Positions 6,780 to 15,568 of a DNA stretch of 31,725 bases are shown here, in pieces. Source of the DNA: a virus; IMG/VR virus record IMGVR_UViG_3300024520_000327, positions 1 to 31,725 of that record, one strand, 5' to 3'. The notes beneath the pieces are model-generated. The model did no database searches. It saw nothing but the letters and a program-made list of their open reading frames with translations, and was not told where the DNA came from. Positions within the stretch are counted from its first letter, which is position 1. Each line of letters begins with the position of its first letter. Made by a program: the position numbers and the translations under genes.

Positions 6780-8288
6780 ATGGCGAGTGATGCAGTAGGT
6801 TCTGAATTAGTTTCAAAAGTTGTTGGATACAAGATTACAAAAGGTAATTTTTCAAACACAACTCCGAATTTACCACAACGTGTTGCAATATTTGCTGAAG
6901 CAAATACAGCCAACCAATCAAATTTGGTTAATACTGGTGTAGAAATTACAACGGCTCAACAGGCTGGTGAACTTTACGGTTTTGGCTCTCCTGTTTATAC
7001 TATCTTTCGAATTTTACGACCGAATTCAGGTTCTGGAATTGGTGGTATCCCAACAATCGTTTATGCACAAGATGCTGCTGCTGGTTCTACGGCTCAGGTT
7101 CTAGAGGTTACACCAACAGGTGTTGCAACGGCAAACGCTGTTCATACATTGGTTGTTTCAGGGCGTAAAGGCATTGATGGTTCATCTTATGATATGTCTA
7201 TCTTAAAAGATGATACAACGGCAGACATTACAGCTAAAATTTCTGATGCAATTAATAATGTCTTAGGATGTCCATTAACGGCTGTAAATACTGATTATGA
7301 AACTACGGCAACATCTAAATGGACCGGTTTAACAGCGGCTGATATATCAATCACTGTTGATACAAATGATAATGATGCAGGGATTACATATGCAGTTGTT
7401 GAAACTGTAACGGCTGCTGGTACTCCAAGCGTACAGGCTGCACTTGATATGTTTGAAAATGATTGGGTGACTTTGGTTGTCAATTCATATGGTGCTGTTT
7501 CATCTACAATGGACACATTAGAAGCGTTCAATGGAATTCCTGATCCAAACAGTCCAACAGGGCGTTATTCTGGAATAATCATGAAGCCTTTCGTAGCATT
7601 GACAGGTTCAGTTTTGGAAGATCCATCATCATTGACTGACACAAGAAAAGACGATGTAACAATTTCAATTTGCCCTGCACCATTGAGTGCTGGATTGCCT
7701 TTTGAAGCTGCTGCAAATGTTTGTTTAATGGAAGCTAGAACGGCACAAGATACGCCACAATTAGACATTATTAATCGTTCATATCCAGATATGCCAGCAC
7801 CAGCATCAATTGGGGCTATGGCAACGTATGTGAATCGTGATTCTATTGTTAAAAAAGGATGTTCAACCGTTGAATTAATCGATGGTAAATACAGCATGGC
7901 CGATTTCGTAACAACATATCATCCAGTTGGTGAAACACCGCCACAATTCAGATATGTACGTAATTTAATGCTTGATTTCAATGTTCGTTTTGGATATTAT
8001 TTATTAGAACAAATCAATGTTGTTGGTCACGTTATATTAAATAATGGTGATTCTTCATCAGCATCAAAAACAGTTAAACCAAAACAATGGAAACAAATTG
8101 TTGATAAATATGCTGTTGATCTTACTGATCGTGCTTTGATTGCTGATACGTCATTTATGCAAGATTCAATTGAAGTTTCAATATCATCAACAAATCCTGA
8201 TAGATTTGAAACATTCTTTAGATACAAAAGAAGCGGAATTGCTAGAATAGCAAGTACAACGGCTGAAGCTGGATTTAATTTCGGATAA
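6780..8288 (+). CDS. contractile tail sheath protein
   Basis: A 502-residue sheath subunit that polymerises around the tail tube and contracts during injection. Start at ATG 6780; an in-frame TTG at 6723 lies in the promoter region and is rejected. The C-terminal half carries the conserved sheath core: ADFVTTYHPVGE, then RNLMLDFNVRFGYYLLEQIN, then a terminal strand FETFFRYKRSGIARIAST. The middle (about residues 100-240) is a Thr/Ala-rich beta insertion typical of Mu gpL-like sheaths. It is the first gene of the plus-strand tail operon, followed by tube, chaperone and tape measure in the usual myovirus order. Confidence 0.9.
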   Translation: MASDAVGSELVSKVVGYKITKGNFSNTTPNLPQRVAIFAEANTANQSNLVNTGVEITTAQQAGELYGFGSPVYTIFRILRPNSGSGIGGIPTIVYAQDAAAGSTAQVLEVTPTGVATANAVHTLVVSGRKGIDGSSYDMSILKDDTTADITAKISDAINNVLGCPLTAVNTDYETTATSKWTGLTAADISITVDTNDNDAGITYAVVETVTAAGTPSVQAALDMFENDWVTLVVNSYGAVSSTMDTLEAFNGIPDPNSPTGRYSGIIMKPFVALTGSVLEDPSSLTDTRKDDVTISICPAPLSAGLPFEAAANVCLMEARTAQDTPQLDIINRSYPDMPAPASIGAMATYVNRDSIVKKGCSTVELIDGKYSMADFVTTYHPVGETPPQFRYVRNLMLDFNVRFGYYLLEQINVVGHVILNNGDSSSASKTVKPKQWKQIVDKYAVDLTDRALIADTSFMQDSIEVSISSTNPDRFETFFRYKRSGIARIASTTAEAGFNFG

Positions 8289-8312
8289 AAATAATTTTTA
8301 AAACTTTACGAT

Positions 8313-8723
8313 ATGGCAACGGTAGCTGGACAGATTACAGAAATCACATACAATCACCCAACAATTGGAAGTGGTACATTTTTTCCTAAAGCGGGTGAAG
8401 GTAACACGTATGATCCTGGTGGAATTAGAACAGCTGATGATGCTGCAATGATTTCTGGTGGAGGTGGTGCGATTTGGCAAAAAAACCAAGTAATGGGATT
8501 TTTTGAAGTTGTAATTGCTAATGATCAAAATGTTCGAAATGATGCACAAGTTATTGCGGATTTAATGGCTGATCCTGTTGAAGCTGATTATACATTTTCA
8601 ATAATTAACGGAACTGTTTTTGGATGTTCTGGAATTCCTGTTGGTGATGTACAACCAGATGTTAATGCTGGTACTGTTACTATAAAAGTGGCTAGTACAG
8701 ACATTAAAAAAATCGTAGGATAA
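8313..8723 (+). CDS. tail tube protein
   Basis: A 136-residue beta-rich protein directly after the sheath and before the chaperone, the standard place of the tube (Mu gpM type). It has a Gly-rich loop region (MISGGGGAIWQKNQVMGFFE) and a C-terminal part of short strands (ADYTFSIINGTVFGCSG, VNAGTVTIKVAST), consistent with the two-sheet tube fold. It would form hexameric rings stacked to the length set by the tape measure. The assignment rests on size, strand pattern and context. Confidence 0.8.
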   Translation: MATVAGQITEITYNHPTIGSGTFFPKAGEGNTYDPGGIRTADDAAMISGGGGAIWQKNQVMGFFEVVIANDQNVRNDAQVIADLMADPVEADYTFSIINGTVFGCSGIPVGDVQPDVNAGTVTIKVASTDIKKIVG

Positions 8724-8750
8724 AACCTAAATCAATAAACACACACACAT

Positions 8751-9179
8751 ATGAAAAACGAGGAAAAAGATCTACCTAAAGATGTAATATCTTTGGATGC
8801 AGCAACACAAGATGTTACTGAATGGATGGACTTAAAAAGAATGAAGCCCCGACAGAGAGAATCGAACAGCGAAACAATTGATGAATTGATTCAAGATACT
8901 ATGTCAGGGCAATTAAGTTTTGATCATGATAAAATGAAGGTTGTTCAACATCTATTATTTCCTATAGGAAAAAATGAAGATGTTAAAACGATTGAATACG
9001 ATTACAGAATTAATACTGGTAAATTGAATAATCATTTAAAGCAAGTTAAAGCTGCTGATGTTGATGGTAGATTTTTAGCGCATATCACAGCGTTATCAGG
9101 TGTTAATTCTGGAATAGTTTCTAAAATGGATACTGAAGATTTATCAATTGCGAAAAACTACGCGCTTTTTTTTATCTAA
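8751..9179 (+). CDS. tail assembly chaperone, short (G-like) form
   Basis: A 142-residue product of the unshifted frame. The mature part (about residues 40-110, LIQDTMSGQLSFDHDKMKVV and the RINTGKLNNHLKQ region) resembles small tail-assembly chaperones that hold the tape measure protein before tube assembly. It ends with ALFFI just after a run of eight T, where a -1 frame opens (see the fused product at 8751-9340). Position between tube and tape measure is diagnostic. Chaperones of this kind are not normally part of the finished virion. Confidence 0.8.
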   Translation: MKNEEKDLPKDVISLDAATQDVTEWMDLKRMKPRQRESNSETIDELIQDTMSGQLSFDHDKMKVVQHLLFPIGKNEDVKTIEYDYRINTGKLNNHLKQVKAADVDGRFLAHITALSGVNSGIVSKMDTEDLSIAKNYALFFI

Positions 9180-9340
9180 CTAACGAAGAAATTGATGCGT
9201 ATATTGTTTCAGTGGTACGTGAACATCACTGGTCGCCACAAGAAATTAATGATCTGTATCTCGATGATGCAGATCATTTTGGTTTAAAGTTCTGGTATAA
9301 TGATGTAGTAGAGGTTAATAAACCTTCAGAACAAAAATAA
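8751..9340 (+). CDS. tail assembly chaperone, -1 frameshifted (GT-like) form
   Basis: Slippage at T-TTT-TTT (9167-9173) lets ribosomes continue in the -1 frame from 9173 through LTNEEIDAYIVSVVREHHW to a TAA at 9338-9340, adding 55 residues for about 196 in total. The extension has no start codon of its own near its beginning, is coding-like (acidic, with a helical EEIDAY and PQEINDLYLDDA) and ends 19 bases before the tape measure. It would otherwise leave 180 bases empty. This matches the long-known lambda G/GT and P2 E/E' arrangement, in which the extension binds the tape measure protein. Confidence 0.85.
9167..9173 (+). promoter_or_regulatory. programmed -1 frameshift slippery site
   Basis: In the zero frame the codons read CTT TTT TTT ATC TAA, giving the heptamer T-TTT-TTT, an ideal X-XXY-YYZ site on which both tRNAs re-pair perfectly after a -1 slip. 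The zero-frame stop lies only one codon later. Confidence 0.82.
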
Positions 9341-9359
9341 TATTTAATCAAAAAATAGC

Positions 9360-11537
9360 ATGGCAAAAACATTTGTTATACCTACTAAATTCACAGCCGT
9401 TGATAAGTTTTCAGCTACGGTTAAGAAAATGGGGAAGGGTATTGATAAATTTGCCAAAAAAACAGAAAGAGGATTATCAAGAGCTGAAAGAGGTTTTAGA
9501 AAAATAACACCTGGAATCGGTAAGGCCACAAAGAGAATGTTGTCATTTGCAACTGCTGCTGCATTAGGTGCTGCAGTTGTTGGTGGAATAATGTTTTCAT
9601 TTAAATCATTGGTTGATTATGAAAAGGCATTAGCATCCACTCAGGCGATAACCGGAACCACCAACGAAGAATTTGCAGCTTTCCAGAAACAAATTGAAAG
9701 TGTTGCAAAATCTACGAAAAAAAGTTCGGTAGAAGTTGCGAAAGGATTTGAAATTGTTGGATCTGCTGCGCCTGAATTATTAAAGAACTCCAAAGCCCTT
9801 GGTGAAGTAACTAAGGCATCAATAACACTTTCAAAAGCATCTGGTGATGATCTTGCAACATCTGCTGCAAATTTAACTGGTGTAATGAATCAGTTTTCAG
9901 TAACTGGTGGTGCTGCTGCTATTAAAACAATGAATATTTTGGCGGCTGGTTCCGTTGTTGGTTCTTCGAATATCACTGAGGTTGGCGAATCAATGAAAAA
10001 CTTTGGATCTGTTGCAGCTGGAGCCAATTTAACAATGGAAGAATCCGTTGCATTGATCGAAGTGATGGGGAAATTCTCATTAAAAGGTGCTGAAGCTGGT
10101 ACAAAATTACGTGGTTCAGTTCTCAAACTTCAAAAAGCTGGTTTAGGTTATACCAGTGGACAATTCAACATGAATGATGCGTTGAATGATGCAAAAAAGA
10201 AATTCGACAAGTTAGGAACAGCAAAGAAAAAGGATGCATTTTTGAATAAATTATTTGGTGCTGAAAACGTTTCAACTGGTAAAATATTATTGAATAATGT
10301 TAGTTTATTTGAGCAATATACAAAAGGTGTAACGGGGACCAGTACGGCAACTGAACAAGCTGCAATTAAATCTGATACATTATCAAATAGGTTTGAGGAA
10401 TTAAAATCTGCATGGGTTAACATGATAACCGGAAGTGCTGGTGCATCAAAGGGCATGGAAATGTTGAAGGATATGTTGGTTTTTGTTGCGAATAATTTAG
10501 ATACAATTGTTTCTGTTGGTGTTCGTCTTCTTTTGTTTCTTGCCGCTGTTAAAATAGCGTTGTTACTTGCTAGGGGCGCAATGATGGTTTATAATGTAGC
10601 TCTAAAACTTGGTGCGGCTGCATCATGGCTTTATTCTTTGGCTCAGAAATCAACGTTAATAATGATGGTCGCATCTAAGGTTGCAATGTTTGCGAGTACA
10701 GCGGCTACATATGCAGTTACTGCTGCTACATGGTTGTGGAACGCTGCATTGATGGCTAATCCTATAGGGTTGATAATAATTGGAATTATTGCAGCTGTTA
10801 CCGCTATATATTTACTGCACAAGGCTATGTGGGAATTTATTTTTGGAACAGAAAAAGCAACAATAACAGTAAGGGAATTAACTAGGGCTGAAAAACTTAA
10901 TAATGAAGTTAAAAGCAGGGCGTTAAGTGCTTCTGTTGATCAGAGAGTTGAAGTAACTATGTTATTTCAAAAATTGCGGAAATTAACTTTTGGTACTGAA
11001 GAATATAGTGATGTTCTACAGAAAATAGATAAAATTCAGCCTGGAATAACTGATAAGATCATAAAACAAGCTGGAGCATTAGAAGCTGTTAATGCTGCTG
11101 AGAAAGAACTCACAGAAAGCATTTTGAAAAGGGCGCAAGCTGAGGCACGTGCTGAAATGATGAAAGAGAAATTCAAAGCAGCTCAAATTGCTAGGGATAG
11201 AGGTCCATCAGGTGCTGATCAATTTTTGGCTAGAGCATTAGAACTTTCAAAAATAAAACCTGAAGCAACAGCGGCACAACTTGTTGAAGCTAGGGCATCA
11301 AGATTTGAACAAGATGCAGGGATATTGGCAGAACAACAAGCAAATGTTGATGCGGGTGGTCCTGCTGTTGTTGAAAAGGTTAACCCGAAGAAAACAGAAC
11401 AAAATAATCTCACTAACATTATAAATCGATTAGGCGAAACATTAACTATTGATTTCAAAAACCTTCCTCAAGGAACTGAATTATCAGGTGGTGGAACCAA
11501 GAACATTTCAACGCCTTCGCTTGGAACAACAAATTAA
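9360..11537 (+). CDS. tape measure protein
   Basis: 725 residues. After a basic N-terminus (about 1-60) there is a TP901-type tape measure core (about 70-310: DYEKALASTQAITGTTNEEF, VAKGFEIVGSAAPELLKNSK and similar helices), then a strongly hydrophobic region of several membrane-like helices (about 375-500) and a charged helical C-terminus. The protein fills the tube and sets its length, and its hydrophobic part is thought to help DNA cross the inner membrane. At about 0.15 nm per residue the tail would be near 110 nm, an inference. It is preceded by the chaperone and followed after one base by the gp46-like gene. Confidence 0.9.
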   Translation: MAKTFVIPTKFTAVDKFSATVKKMGKGIDKFAKKTERGLSRAERGFRKITPGIGKATKRMLSFATAAALGAAVVGGIMFSFKSLVDYEKALASTQAITGTTNEEFAAFQKQIESVAKSTKKSSVEVAKGFEIVGSAAPELLKNSKALGEVTKASITLSKASGDDLATSAANLTGVMNQFSVTGGAAAIKTMNILAAGSVVGSSNITEVGESMKNFGSVAAGANLTMEESVALIEVMGKFSLKGAEAGTKLRGSVLKLQKAGLGYTSGQFNMNDALNDAKKKFDKLGTAKKKDAFLNKLFGAENVSTGKILLNNVSLFEQYTKGVTGTSTATEQAAIKSDTLSNRFEELKSAWVNMITGSAGASKGMEMLKDMLVFVANNLDTIVSVGVRLLLFLAAVKIALLLARGAMMVYNVALKLGAAASWLYSLAQKSTLIMMVASKVAMFASTAATYAVTAATWLWNAALMANPIGLIIIGIIAAVTAIYLLHKAMWEFIFGTEKATITVRELTRAEKLNNEVKSRALSASVDQRVEVTMLFQKLRKLTFGTEEYSDVLQKIDKIQPGITDKIIKQAGALEAVNAAEKELTESILKRAQAEARAEMMKEKFKAAQIARDRGPSGADQFLARALELSKIKPEATAAQLVEARASRFEQDAGILAEQQANVDAGGPAVVEKVNPKKTEQNNLTNIINRLGETLTIDFKNLPQGTELSGGGTKNISTPSLGTTN

Positions 11538-11538
11538 C

Positions 11539-12006
11539 ATGTCAGATTTACAAATTATAGAAAATAGTGATGGTGGTGATGCCGTTTTAAAAGGTAATGA
11601 TTTATCAATTATTGACGGGTTTCAAAATATGCCATATCTTGGAATGTTTGGAGGTAATGTTGATGAATCAACTGAAATTGATCGTATTGATGGAAAGCAA
11701 TATTTTGATTGGTGGGGCAACAGTTTATTGATGTTATCAGATCCTTCTATTCAATTTAATTCTACTCTTGAAAAGAAGATAAAAGAAACTCCATTAAATA
11801 GTTCTGGACGTATTCAATTGCTCAATGCAGTGAAAAATGATTTGGAATTCATGAATCAATTTTCTGAAGTTGAAGTTGAAGTATCAATAGCTTCATCTGA
11901 TAGAATTGAAATTCTGATAAAAATACAAGAGCCAAACAATCTGCAATCCAATGAATTCACTTATATTTGGGACTCAACGGAAGCGGAATTAACAATGATA
12001 TCATGA
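11539..12006 (+). CDS. baseplate protein, Mu gp46-like
   Basis: 155 residues from the ATG at 11539; the frame is open back to 11449 inside the tape measure gene, but 11539 follows that stop directly. YFDWWGNSLLM is the Trp-rich motif of the gp46 family, followed by the helical LEKKIKETPLNSSGRIQLL and beta strands VEVEVSIASSDRIEILIKI. These are gp25-like wedge proteins that begin sheath assembly at the baseplate. It overlaps the gp47-like gene by 4 bases (ATGA). Confidence 0.75.
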   Translation: MSDLQIIENSDGGDAVLKGNDLSIIDGFQNMPYLGMFGGNVDESTEIDRIDGKQYFDWWGNSLLMLSDPSIQFNSTLEKKIKETPLNSSGRIQLLNAVKNDLEFMNQFSEVEVEVSIASSDRIEILIKIQEPNNLQSNEFTYIWDSTEAELTMIS

Positions 12007-13166
12007 TAAACATTCCAACTATAGCAGAATTATACAATGGAATCATAGCTGATTTGGAGGCTCAATATTCAGGGCTTTCAATTCCATTATTCGGAAAGAA
12101 TTTCTTACGTGCATTAGCTGCTGTTCAGGCTGGACAATTAAAACTTGCTTATTTGAATCTGGCTAAGGTTCAGAAAAATATATTTGCTGATACAGCTGAT
12201 TCAGAAACTATTGGCGGTACATTGGAACGTTTTGGGCGTGTTAAAATTGGCCGTGGTCCATTTGTTGCTACATCAGGAGAATATACCGTTCAATTAACCG
12301 GAACAATAGGTTCTGTTGTTCCAGCATCAACAACATTTAAAAGTAATGATGATTCATTGAATCCTGGTAAATTATTCATTTTAGATAATGAATTCATATT
12401 GGATGGAACTGATATTGTTACTTTGAGAGCATTGGAATCTGGTTTGGATTCTCAGTTATCAATTAGTGATGAACTAACTTCAACACAACCATTAGCATTG
12501 GTTGATTCATTGGGTACTGTATTAACAGAATCTATTGAACCAATTGCAGCTGAAACAATTGAGGAATACAGGGAAAAAGTATTACAATCCTATCAACTGG
12601 AACCACAAGGTGGTGCGGGTTCTGATTATCGAATCTGGGCATCTGATGCGCAAGGTGTTAATGAAACATATCCATATGCAGCATCTGGAGTTTCAAACGA
12701 AGTGAATCTATATATTGAAGCAACAATTGTTGATTCTACTGATGGGAAAGGAACTCCAACGACCGCAATTAAAGATGCTGTTGAATCTGCAATTGAAGAT
12801 CCAACAGTTGATCGACCATCTAGAAAACCATTAGCAGTTTATGCGGTTAATTATTTAGATGTTTCACCACTGGATATTGATATTGTAATTCCTTCATACT
12901 CTGGATTGACTCCAGATATACAAACATCGATTTTTAACGCAATGAAATCTGAATTGGATGATATACGTCCATTCGTTTCATCAATCGATATCCTAGCTAA
13001 TAAAAATGACATTTTCGATTTAAATAAAATTGTATCAGTAATATTGAATGCTGTTCCGGGAAGTCAATTTGGAACGGTTACAATGGATATTGATTCAAAT
13101 CCAGTTGCAACATTTACATTTGAAAACGGTGACATTCCATATTTGAATTCAATAACGTATGTTTAA
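12003..13166 (+). CDS. baseplate wedge protein, gp47/J-like
   Basis: 387 residues from the ATG at 12003, which overlaps the previous stop; the upstream in-frame start at 11967 is inside the gp46-like gene. It has the baseplate-J pattern: an N-terminal IPTIAELYNGIIADLEAQYS helix, a middle section with IAAETIEEYREKVLQSYQLE followed by GGAGSDYRIWASDAQGVNE, and a C-terminal FEFENG-like end (TFTFENGDIPYLNSI). It forms the wedge arms linking hub and fibres. It overlaps the next gene by 8 bases. Confidence 0.85.
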   Translation: MINIPTIAELYNGIIADLEAQYSGLSIPLFGKNFLRALAAVQAGQLKLAYLNLAKVQKNIFADTADSETIGGTLERFGRVKIGRGPFVATSGEYTVQLTGTIGSVVPASTTFKSNDDSLNPGKLFILDNEFILDGTDIVTLRALESGLDSQLSISDELTSTQPLALVDSLGTVLTESIEPIAAETIEEYREKVLQSYQLEPQGGAGSDYRIWASDAQGVNETYPYAASGVSNEVNLYIEATIVDSTDGKGTPTTAIKDAVESAIEDPTVDRPSRKPLAVYAVNYLDVSPLDIDIVIPSYSGLTPDIQTSIFNAMKSELDDIRPFVSSIDILANKNDIFDLNKIVSVILNAVPGSQFGTVTMDIDSNPVATFTFENGDIPYLNSITYV

Positions 13167-13920
13167 AATCAAGTTAAAGAAATTAATTAATCAGCTGTAT
13201 CCAACAGGAAGGGCGTTTAATATTCCAAAAAATGGAGTATTGGATAAACTTCATGATGGATTAACGATTAGTCAAAATCAATTGATTGAAGATTCACTAT
13301 CAATTTTTGATTCAATATTACCTGATAATGATAACTTTACGGCTGATGATGCAACACGATGGGAAGAACGTTTGGGAATGATCACAAATGAATCTGTTCT
13401 TTTGAGCGATAGAAAATCAGCTATCATCAGGAAAATGAATCATCCGGGTACAATTTTAGCGCGTCAAAGTTGGGATTATTTACAGGAACAGTTGCAATTG
13501 GCTGGATTTGATTTGTACGTTTATGAGAACATACCAGAACAAACAGTTGAACAAATATTGCAACCATTTTCTGAAACAGGACAATTGGGCGATGGTCAAT
13601 TAGATGATTTCGAATTGGGTGATGTTTTTAGCGTTTATCCAGAACTGTTTAATTGTGCTGAACTTGGAGATGGTCAATTAGGGGATTTTCAATTGGATGA
13701 ATGTGTATATAAAAACAAAATAGCAAATAATATTGATGAATTAAAGGATATTCCATTTAATATTGGTCAGAATTATAGAAGTATATTTTTTATTGGTGGT
13801 CCTGTTATTGGAGAATTTGCCAATGTAAATGAAGAGAGAAAAAACGAATTCCGACAACTCGTATTGAAAATAAAGCCAGTACAAGCAATCGGAATTTTAT
13901 TTATAAATTACACGTATTAA
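13159..13920 (+). CDS. baseplate/tail protein, Mu gp48-like (YmfQ/DUF2313 type)
   Basis: 253 residues. The N-terminus LINQLYPTGRAFNIPKNG and the motif DDATRWEERLGM (about residues 63-74) match the gp48/YmfQ type, which sits after the J-like wedge in Mu-like phages and joins it to the fibres. The central part carries an imperfect duplication, QLGDGQLDDFELGD (142-155) and ELGDGQLGDFQLDE (168-181). The C-terminus has FFIGGPVIGEFANV and a basic end. It probably forms the distal wedge and fibre attachment point. Confidence 0.72.
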   Translation: MFKIKLKKLINQLYPTGRAFNIPKNGVLDKLHDGLTISQNQLIEDSLSIFDSILPDNDNFTADDATRWEERLGMITNESVLLSDRKSAIIRKMNHPGTILARQSWDYLQEQLQLAGFDLYVYENIPEQTVEQILQPFSETGQLGDGQLDDFELGDVFSVYPELFNCAELGDGQLGDFQLDECVYKNKIANNIDELKDIPFNIGQNYRSIFFIGGPVIGEFANVNEERKNEFRQLVLKIKPVQAIGILFINYTY

Positions 13921-13930
13921 AAAAGAAAAG

Positions 13931-14446
13931 ATGATAAAATTAGAAAATTTACCAAACGTAACAGCACCAACGGCTGAATTCCCATATGGTGATGTTAAAG
14001 ATAGGGTTGGACTCATTGAAGGAACAAAGATGAATAGAGAATCATTATCTGATGTGTGGCAATTTTTCGCCAAATTAGCCGATGAAGGCGATGTGACTCC
14101 AAACGGAATTGTTGATAATGAATATGATGGTTTCCAGCTATTTGAAGCTCTTATAGCTGTTAATGGAGGGCTATCAACAATAGTGGAATTGGGCGTTTGG
14201 GATATGGATGCAACTTTGAACGTTACAATTGCACATGGTATAGTTGATCATACAAAAATACACGCTATTAATGTTGTTGTTGTTGATGATAATGGGCAAA
14301 TTTATCCGTTGGATTTTGGTGGTACTTATGTTGCTGGACCTACAAATATAATTGTCTCTAGAGATAACGGAGGGAATTTTGATAATACATCATTTAATGA
14401 TGGTGTAATTAATAGAGGACACATTTTTATAAAACATTCAATTTAA
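13931..14446 (+). CDS. baseplate-attached fibre/tip protein with GVWDMD domain
   Basis: A 171-residue protein directly after the gp48-like gene, where receptor-binding or fibre proteins usually lie. Residues 1-80 are mixed helix with an acidic middle (DVWQFFAKLADEGDV). Residues 86-171 form a compact beta-rich domain starting LGVWDMD and ending with SRDNGGNFDNTSFND and INRGHIFI. I know this domain type from virion proteins of Bacteroidota phages, but its function is not established. The next gene encodes the same domain behind a lipoprotein signal. The likely role is a tail tip or host-contact protein. Confidence 0.6.
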   Translation: MIKLENLPNVTAPTAEFPYGDVKDRVGLIEGTKMNRESLSDVWQFFAKLADEGDVTPNGIVDNEYDGFQLFEALIAVNGGLSTIVELGVWDMDATLNVTIAHGIVDHTKIHAINVVVVDDNGQIYPLDFGGTYVAGPTNIIVSRDNGGNFDNTSFNDGVINRGHIFIKHSI

Positions 14447-14451
14447 TTATG

Positions 14452-14459
14452 TATATTTA
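14452..14459 (+). promoter_or_regulatory. possible own promoter of lipoprotein gene
   Basis: TATATTTA differs from TAnnTTTG only in the last base and lies 15 bases before the lipoprotein ATG in the 28-base gap after the fibre gene. No -33 TTTG is obvious. Most neighbouring genes overlap, so a gap with a -7-like box fits an independently expressed moron. Confidence 0.35.
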
Positions 14460-14474
14460 CATAAAAAAATAAAC

Positions 14475-14843
14475 ATGAAAAATTTAACTTTATTATTATT
14501 AGTATTTACATTTTCATTGGCATCATGTAAAAAAGAAGTTCCGCAAACTGAAACTATTCCACCATCGAATTATTCTATTTTAAACATTGGCGTTTGGGAT
14601 ATGGATGAAAGTGTTGGAGTATTTGTTGATGTTTCATCAATTGATGTTTCAAAAATTATCAGTGTTGATATTGAAATAATTTCTGATAATGGGGCTAAAA
14701 CTGGTTTGTTATCTCACGGAATGTATTTAATTGAGGGTAATACTATCTATTTGATGCGTGATCATGATGGTTATTTCCATCAAACAGCATTTGATGATGA
14801 TTCAATTAATCGTGGGAATATAAGATTCACAATGACTGATTAA
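14475..14843 (+). CDS. phage-encoded lipoprotein, paralogue of fibre C-terminal domain
   Basis: 122 residues. Residues 1-18 are a signal peptide with a lipobox, LASC (Cys18), followed by KKE, so the protein should be lipidated and placed in the host envelope. Residues 37-122 repeat the domain of the preceding gene almost without gaps: GVWDMD, SDNG, MRDHDGYFHQTAFDDDSINR and GNIRF line up with GVWDMD, DDNG, SRDNGGNF and INRGHIFI; about a third of positions are identical by eye. The residues after Cys18 are not the acidic stretch typical of surface-exported Bacteroidota lipoproteins, so the side of the outer membrane is uncertain. Superinfection exclusion is the leading inference. The stop overlaps the next ATG by one base. 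Confidence 0.8.
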   Translation: MKNLTLLLLVFTFSLASCKKEVPQTETIPPSNYSILNIGVWDMDESVGVFVDVSSIDVSKIISVDIEIISDNGAKTGLLSHGMYLIEGNTIYLMRDHDGYFHQTAFDDDSINRGNIRFTMTD

Positions 14844-15568
14844 TGCCATTCATTAACGTAAATAATGATGCTGTTGTTAATCTAACAAACAAACTGGAGA
14901 AGTTACATAAATCAGCTTTTCCAGTTGCTGTTCGAACATCTTTGAATTCAGCCGCTTTTGACGTTAAGAAAAGTACAATGCCGAAATCAGCAAAACGATT
15001 TCAAAATAGAGATAAAAAATTTTTCAAGTCCAATTCTAGTGTTGATATGGCAAAGGGTTTCAATACTAAATCAATGGCATCAACTGTTGGTTTTGTTTCC
15101 CGTAGAGGTAAAAACCAAGCCGTTGATGATCTTGAACAACAAGAGCGTGGAGGAACTATAAAAGGAAGGTCATTAATTGCAATGGATTCTGCGAGATCTA
15201 GTAAAAGCAACAAGAAAAAAGTTCAAAAAAAGAACAGGATTTCAACGATGCCAAACGTGGTTAATTCTAGGAAAGTTCGTGGAGCTAATGCAAAACAAAG
15301 GTTTGTTAAATCCGTAGTTAAAGCGGGTGTTGGTGGGTTGGTTTTATCTGAATATAGAGGAAAGGAAATATTGTGGAGAGTTAGATCATTAAGCCGGTCC
15401 GGTGGAAAGTTTAAATTAACTGCATTGTATTCCTACAAAAAGGGGCGTAATGTTAGCGTTAAAGCAACGCACTTCATGGAGAAAGCATCTATAAAATCAG
15501 CTAAAAAACTTGATGATTTTTATATCATTGAGGGAGAAAAGCAAATTAAACGATTGATGAACAAATGA
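14843..15568 (+). CDS. putative tail completion protein (minor tail Z-like)
   Basis: A very basic 241-residue protein. The N-terminus (LTNKLEKLHKSAFPVAVRTS, then LNSAAFDVKK) and the following SVGFVSR-like strand recall lambda gpZ-type tail completion proteins, and the Lys/Arg-rich middle (about 115-165) and beta C-terminus also fit. In that role it would cap or complete the tail before head joining. The gene overlaps both neighbours by 1 and 4 bases, so it belongs to the tail operon. An alternative is a general virion assembly protein; the family assignment is moderate at best. Confidence 0.45.
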   Translation: MPFINVNNDAVVNLTNKLEKLHKSAFPVAVRTSLNSAAFDVKKSTMPKSAKRFQNRDKKFFKSNSSVDMAKGFNTKSMASTVGFVSRRGKNQAVDDLEQQERGGTIKGRSLIAMDSARSSKSNKKKVQKKNRISTMPNVVNSRKVRGANAKQRFVKSVVKAGVGGLVLSEYRGKEILWRVRSLSRSGGKFKLTALYSYKKGRNVSVKATHFMEKASIKSAKKLDDFYIIEGEKQIKRLMNK

